A stretch of DNA of 15,534 bases from Microcaldota archaeon (GTDB taxonomy: Archaea; Micrarchaeota; Micrarchaeia; Anstonellales; Bilamarchaeaceae): contig DAOUYQ010000002.1 of the NCBI GenBank assembly GCA_030666035.1, forward strand, positions 1 through 15,534, written 5' to 3'. The notes beneath the pieces were generated by a model. It did no database searches, was not told the origin of the DNA, and was given only the letters and a program-made list of their open reading frames with translations. Of the stretch, positions 12,579 through 15,534 are shown one piece after another. The first letter of the stretch is position 1; each line of letters starts with the position of its first letter. The translations under genes and the position numbers were made by a program.

Positions 12579-13874
12579 ATGGCTAAAATTGATTGGTATG
12601 ACAAGTTTGTGGATTTGGGATACAAGCCTTCAAAAGACGAGATAGTTGTTCTATTTTACTTTGAGCCTGCTGCAGGTATGAGCAAAAAAGAAGCAATTGG
12701 AAGAATCGCATCAGAGAGTTCCACTGGAACCTGGACAACGCTTACAAAGCTTCCTCCAAGAATGAAGAAGCTCCAGGCAACCGCGTTCAAAATTGATGGA
12801 AATTATGTAAAAATTGCATATCCCTCTGGTCTCTGGGAAAATGGAAACGCATGCCAGCTCCTTTCTGGAATTGCAGGAAATATATTCGGGATGAAGGGCG
12901 TAAAAAACCTTAGGTTAATTGATGCAACCCTTCCCCAGAACTACATAAAATACTTCAAGGGCCCGCAGTATGGAATGCAGGGAATCCGCAAAATGATGCG
13001 GGTTAAATCGCGCCCACTCACCGGAGCCGTAGTGAAACCCAAAATCGGCTTTACTGCGAGGGAGCATGCAGCAATTGGCTATGAAACCTGGATGGGCGGA
13101 TTCGACTTTGTAAAAGATGATGAGAACCTCACCTCACTCAAATTCAACCGCTTTGATGAGCGTGTCAAAATAATGACTCGCCTTAGGGACAAAGCAGAGA
13201 AAGAAACCGGAGAGGCCAAGTCCGCATTCTTCAACATCACTGCAGAGACCGAAGAAATGAAAAGGCGCGCCAAAATTGTAGCGGATTATGGCTGGAACTA
13301 CGTAATGATTGATGTGGTGGTTACCGGAACTGCTGCGGTCCAGACTTTAAGGGATTACTGTGGGGATTTAGGTTTAGCAATCCACGCACACCGTGCAATG
13401 CACGCTTCATTTACCCGAAATGCAAAGCATGGAATAAGCATGCAGTTCCTTGCAAAAATGATGCGCATGATAGGGGTTAACCAAATCCATTCCGGAACCG
13501 GGGTAGGAAAACTGGTAGGTTCAAAAGAAGAGCTTCTCTCCATTGCAGATACTCTAAGGGAAAAGAAAGTAAAGCCACGAAAACATATGCTCCTGGAGCA
13601 GGATTGGGGCTCAATTAAAACTGCATTTCCTGCATCTTCAGGGGGGCTGCACCCCGGCCTGGTTCCTGAAGTTATGAAGATTTATGGAAATGAGTTTATT
13701 CTGCTGGTTTCCGGGGGAATTCATGGCCACCCCGATGGGACCCGTGCAGGTGCAGCTGCAACAATGCAGGCAATAGATGCAGTGATGGCAGGGGAAACTC
13801 TCACAGAAAAAGCAAAGAAAAATATAGAATTAAAGAGGGCGCTTGGGAAGTGGGGGAAGTATAAGCCCAGGTAA
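12579..13874 (+). CDS. rbcL: Ribulose-1,5-bisphosphate carboxylase, archaeal form III
   Basis: 431 aa, shorter than plant-type large subunits (~475) and typical of archaeal form III. Catalytic positions are present: E46 and TGTWTT (49-54), N101, KPK (K153, K155), GGFDFVKDDEN with carbamylated-Lys position K179 and metal ligands D181 and E182, HAHRAMHA (H271, R272, H275), loop 6 SGTGVGKL with K311, and SGGIH (378-382). It should carboxylate RuBP to two 3-phosphoglycerates. In archaea with form III the known role is AMP/nucleoside salvage with AMP phosphorylase and ribose-1,5-bisphosphate isomerase; neither partner lies in this window. Loop 6 continues GKLVG where most RuBisCOs have GKLEG (V313 for Glu). 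No small subunit is present, as expected. Confidence 0.94.
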   Translation: MAKIDWYDKFVDLGYKPSKDEIVVLFYFEPAAGMSKKEAIGRIASESSTGTWTTLTKLPPRMKKLQATAFKIDGNYVKIAYPSGLWENGNACQLLSGIAGNIFGMKGVKNLRLIDATLPQNYIKYFKGPQYGMQGIRKMMRVKSRPLTGAVVKPKIGFTAREHAAIGYETWMGGFDFVKDDENLTSLKFNRFDERVKIMTRLRDKAEKETGEAKSAFFNITAETEEMKRRAKIVADYGWNYVMIDVVVTGTAAVQTLRDYCGDLGLAIHAHRAMHASFTRNAKHGISMQFLAKMMRMIGVNQIHSGTGVGKLVGSKEELLSIADTLREKKVKPRKHMLLEQDWGSIKTAFPASSGGLHPGLVPEVMKIYGNEFILLVSGGIHGHPDGTRAGAAATMQAIDAVMAGETLTEKAKKNIELKRALGKWGKYKPR

Positions 13875-13960
13875 GTGGACTGCGGGGCATTTCAGCAAAT
13901 TTCTCCCCAGATGCCCACATCAATTAGATAAGCATAAATCCACAGAACAGATTGGCCAAC

Positions 13961-15346
13961 TTATTTTCTGCAGACTGCCTTTTCAATTTTCCCCAGGTCG
14001 AAAAACATAATCTTCTTTCCTTTTGCAAATTCCCCAACATTCTTTTCAAACCCACTCTTAGCAAAGAATGCAAAAGATTCCTTTCTTTTCCCCTGCCTCC
14101 ATTTGACCATTGCAGATTTTTCAAACAAAGCCAAAATATCCGAAACAGAAATTTTCTTTTTCCTCCATTTGCATTCTCCAAAAAGTATCCTGTCCTTTTG
14201 CTCATCAAGCGCAACAATATCTATTTCCGTATCTTTGGACCACCACCCACCAATTCTTGGGCAACCATCCCCCATCGCCCTCAAAAGCGCACTCCTGCAA
14301 ATTTCTTCAAAGATGTATCTTCCAATATAATAATTATTATAGTCGGCGAGTACAGATTCCACAACTCCCTTGGCATTCTCTTCTATGGCCCCCTCATTAT
14401 AGTAATAGTATTTGAGCCAGAACCTCATGTAATTGTCTTTTATCCGATACACAAAATTCTTGGATTTGGCAACTTCAGTTATGGGATATTCTTTCTCAAT
14501 AAGCCTCAATTGCATGAGTACCCGGAGATACTTATTTATATTGCCCATATCCACCTGGCTCTTTGAACTGATTTCAGCTGTTTTGGTTGCACCCTCTAAG
14601 ATTGCGAGCAGGATTGCAAAGTATGTATGGATTTCCCTCAATTCTTCACGCAGGAGAATTTCTGCTTCCATGCTGAGAATATTGGATTTGTTGAAAACAG
14701 TACCCAATAAGTTTTCCTTAAAGCTCAATTTATCCGAAAACTCCTGTATATAATATGGAATCCCCCCCGTTACTCCGTATACTTTTATTATGTCAACAAA
14801 AGAATATGATGGAAGGAACTTCCTTAATGCTGAGATTGGAAGCTGGTGCAGGTGAATCTGGCCCGTTCTCCTTCCATGCAGGGGGCTTTTTGCACCCATA
14901 ACTTCATTCTCCATTACAGACATGGCTGAGCCAGAGAGTATCAGAAAAACATTTTTTTCACTTAGAATCTCATCCCATATCACCTGGAATTCAGAGAGCA
15001 CTGATTTATCCGCTTCGACCCAGTAAGTGAATTCATCAATTACGAGTATTGTTTTTTCTTCCGGGCCTAATTTCTCCGCCAATTCCCTAAATACTGACTC
15101 TAAGTTCCCCCTGGATTTGATAAATATCCCCAATTCTTCTGCTATGCGCCCCACCAATCTTTCAATTTCCAGTGATATTTTCTGCTTTTTTGCCAGGAAG
15201 TAGAAATATTTTTTCCCTTTGGCAAATTCTTTAATTAACGAGGTTTTCCCTATTCTCCTCCTTCCAAAAATAATAAAGAATTCTGCCCGTTTAGACTGGT
15301 AAGCTTTATCCAGGGCAGACAGTTCTGGTTTTCTATCTACAAACAT
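13961..15346 (-). CDS. Archaeal ATPase (ATPase_2) with DUF234-type nuclease-fold tail
   Basis: 461 aa. It starts MFVDRKPELSALDKAY, the usual family opening, followed by Walker A GRRRIGKTS (28-36), Walker B ILVIDEFTYW (D104-E105) and LILSGS (136-141). GVTGGIPYYIQEF marks the lid; a winged helix spans about 235-300. The C-terminal domain (~310-455) resembles DUF234, and EIDIVAL (D376) with FGECKW (E391, K393) forms a D...ExK pattern of PD-(D/E)xK nucleases, so DNA cleavage or binding is possible. ATG at 15346 is preceded by a TATA element and tandem repeats. It is convergent with RuBisCO. Members are scattered in archaea, often in variable regions; role unknown, with defence or mobile-element control often suspected. 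Confidence 0.9.
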   Translation of the reverse strand: MFVDRKPELSALDKAYQSKRAEFFIIFGRRRIGKTSLIKEFAKGKKYFYFLAKKQKISLEIERLVGRIAEELGIFIKSRGNLESVFRELAEKLGPEEKTILVIDEFTYWVEADKSVLSEFQVIWDEILSEKNVFLILSGSAMSVMENEVMGAKSPLHGRRTGQIHLHQLPISALRKFLPSYSFVDIIKVYGVTGGIPYYIQEFSDKLSFKENLLGTVFNKSNILSMEAEILLREELREIHTYFAILLAILEGATKTAEISSKSQVDMGNINKYLRVLMQLRLIEKEYPITEVAKSKNFVYRIKDNYMRFWLKYYYYNEGAIEENAKGVVESVLADYNNYYIGRYIFEEICRSALLRAMGDGCPRIGGWWSKDTEIDIVALDEQKDRILFGECKWRKKKISVSDILALFEKSAMVKWRQGKRKESFAFFAKSGFEKNVGEFAKGKKIMFFDLGKIEKAVCRK

Positions 15347-15374
15347 AGTATCATATTACTAGTATCATGTTACT
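15347..15374 (-). repeat. Tandem 14-bp operator-like repeat before the second ATPase gene
   Basis: AGTATCATATTACT (15347-15360) is followed at once by AGTATCATGTTACT (15361-15374), one mismatch. The pair fills the space between the start codon at 15346 and the TATA element, where a repressor would act. Self-control by the winged helix of the ATPase is one possibility. Confidence 0.65.
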
Positions 15375-15383
15375 ATTTATAAA
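15375..15383 (-). promoter_or_regulatory. TATA box of the second ATPase gene
   Basis: The minus strand reads TTTATAAAT, about 33 nt before the ATG at 15346, giving a predicted leader of only a few bases. No Shine-Dalgarno sequence is present. Confidence 0.55.
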
Positions 15384-15534
15384 ACTTTGCAAAGCTGGGC
15401 AATATTGGCGGAGTCTTTGGCTAGTTTAGCCGCCGATGATAATTTTTATTCTGAAAATGTAAAAGTGGAAGCCCCCGTCCTTCTTGAAACGAAGGTTTCA
15501 AGAGAAGAAACCAACGGTTTCTCAGATTAGGGCG
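15384..15534. other. Hairpin-rich DNA at the right edge
   Basis: No gene seen. It contains CTTTGCAAAG (15385-15394), GGCTA-GTT-TAGCC within a GGCGG/CCGCC pair (about 15408-15433), TCTTGAAAC-GAAG-GTTTCAAGA (15482-15503) and AGAAACC-AAC-GGTTTCT (15506-15522). The last is part of a 28-nt sequence (15503-15530) that recurs inverted at 8013-8040 with one mismatch. The region continues past the window. Confidence 0.6.

Overview
The window looks like a chromosomal piece of an archaeon, most likely a DPANN-type lineage; that placement is my inference from gene content, not from a marker-gene tree. The archaeal evidence is an Ogg2-type 8-oxoguanine glycosylase, a form III RuBisCO, two archaeal ATPase_2-family genes, and several TATA-like boxes lying about 25-27 nt before start codons, as expected for leaderless archaeal mRNAs. 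The nrdR-nrdD-nrdG block indicates anaerobic dNTP synthesis. No rRNA, tRNA, CRISPR array or recognisable transposase was seen.

Layout. 1-1955 (minus strand): a coiled-coil membrane-anchored protein cut by the left edge, then a compact three-gene set (winged-helix-like protein, 102-aa small protein, multispanning membrane protein). 2045-2683 (plus): DNA glycosylase with its own leaderless promoter. 2856-6330 (plus): an overlapping operon nrdR, nrdD, separate nrdD glycyl-radical ORF, nrdG, preceded by two NrdR-box-like palindromes 31 bp apart. 6339-7955 (minus): Na/Pi cotransporter-PhoU protein. 7965-8217: a dense run of short hairpins. 8218-8565: Cys-rich lipoprotein. 8566-8946: non-coding, palindrome-rich. 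8947-10098: STAND-like ATPase. 10099-10614: non-coding, further hairpins. 10615-11325 (minus) and 11378-12547 (plus): ZIP metal transporter and CPA-type cation/proton antiporter, divergent from one symmetrical TATA element. 12579-13874: form III RuBisCO. 13961-15346 (minus): ATPase with a DUF234-like nuclease-fold tail. 15347-15534: tandem operator-like repeats and more hairpins.

How they fit together. NrdR (repressor), NrdD (anaerobic ribonucleotide reductase) and NrdG (its radical-SAM activase) form one regulon that probably represses itself through the paired boxes. The reductase is the main oddity: the 684-aa ORF stops before the glycyl-radical motif, and that motif sits in a short ORF in another frame just downstream. 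This is either a true two-piece enzyme, a one-base frameshift in a G5 run, or an inserted 77-bp segment.

The second oddity is the hairpin-rich intergenic DNA. The same hairpin modules recur in three or four gaps, and one 42-bp two-hairpin block is present in one copy and missing in another. These gaps border both ATPase genes, so this part of the window looks like accessory DNA. Transporters, RuBisCO and glycosylase otherwise look like ordinary housekeeping or metabolic genes.
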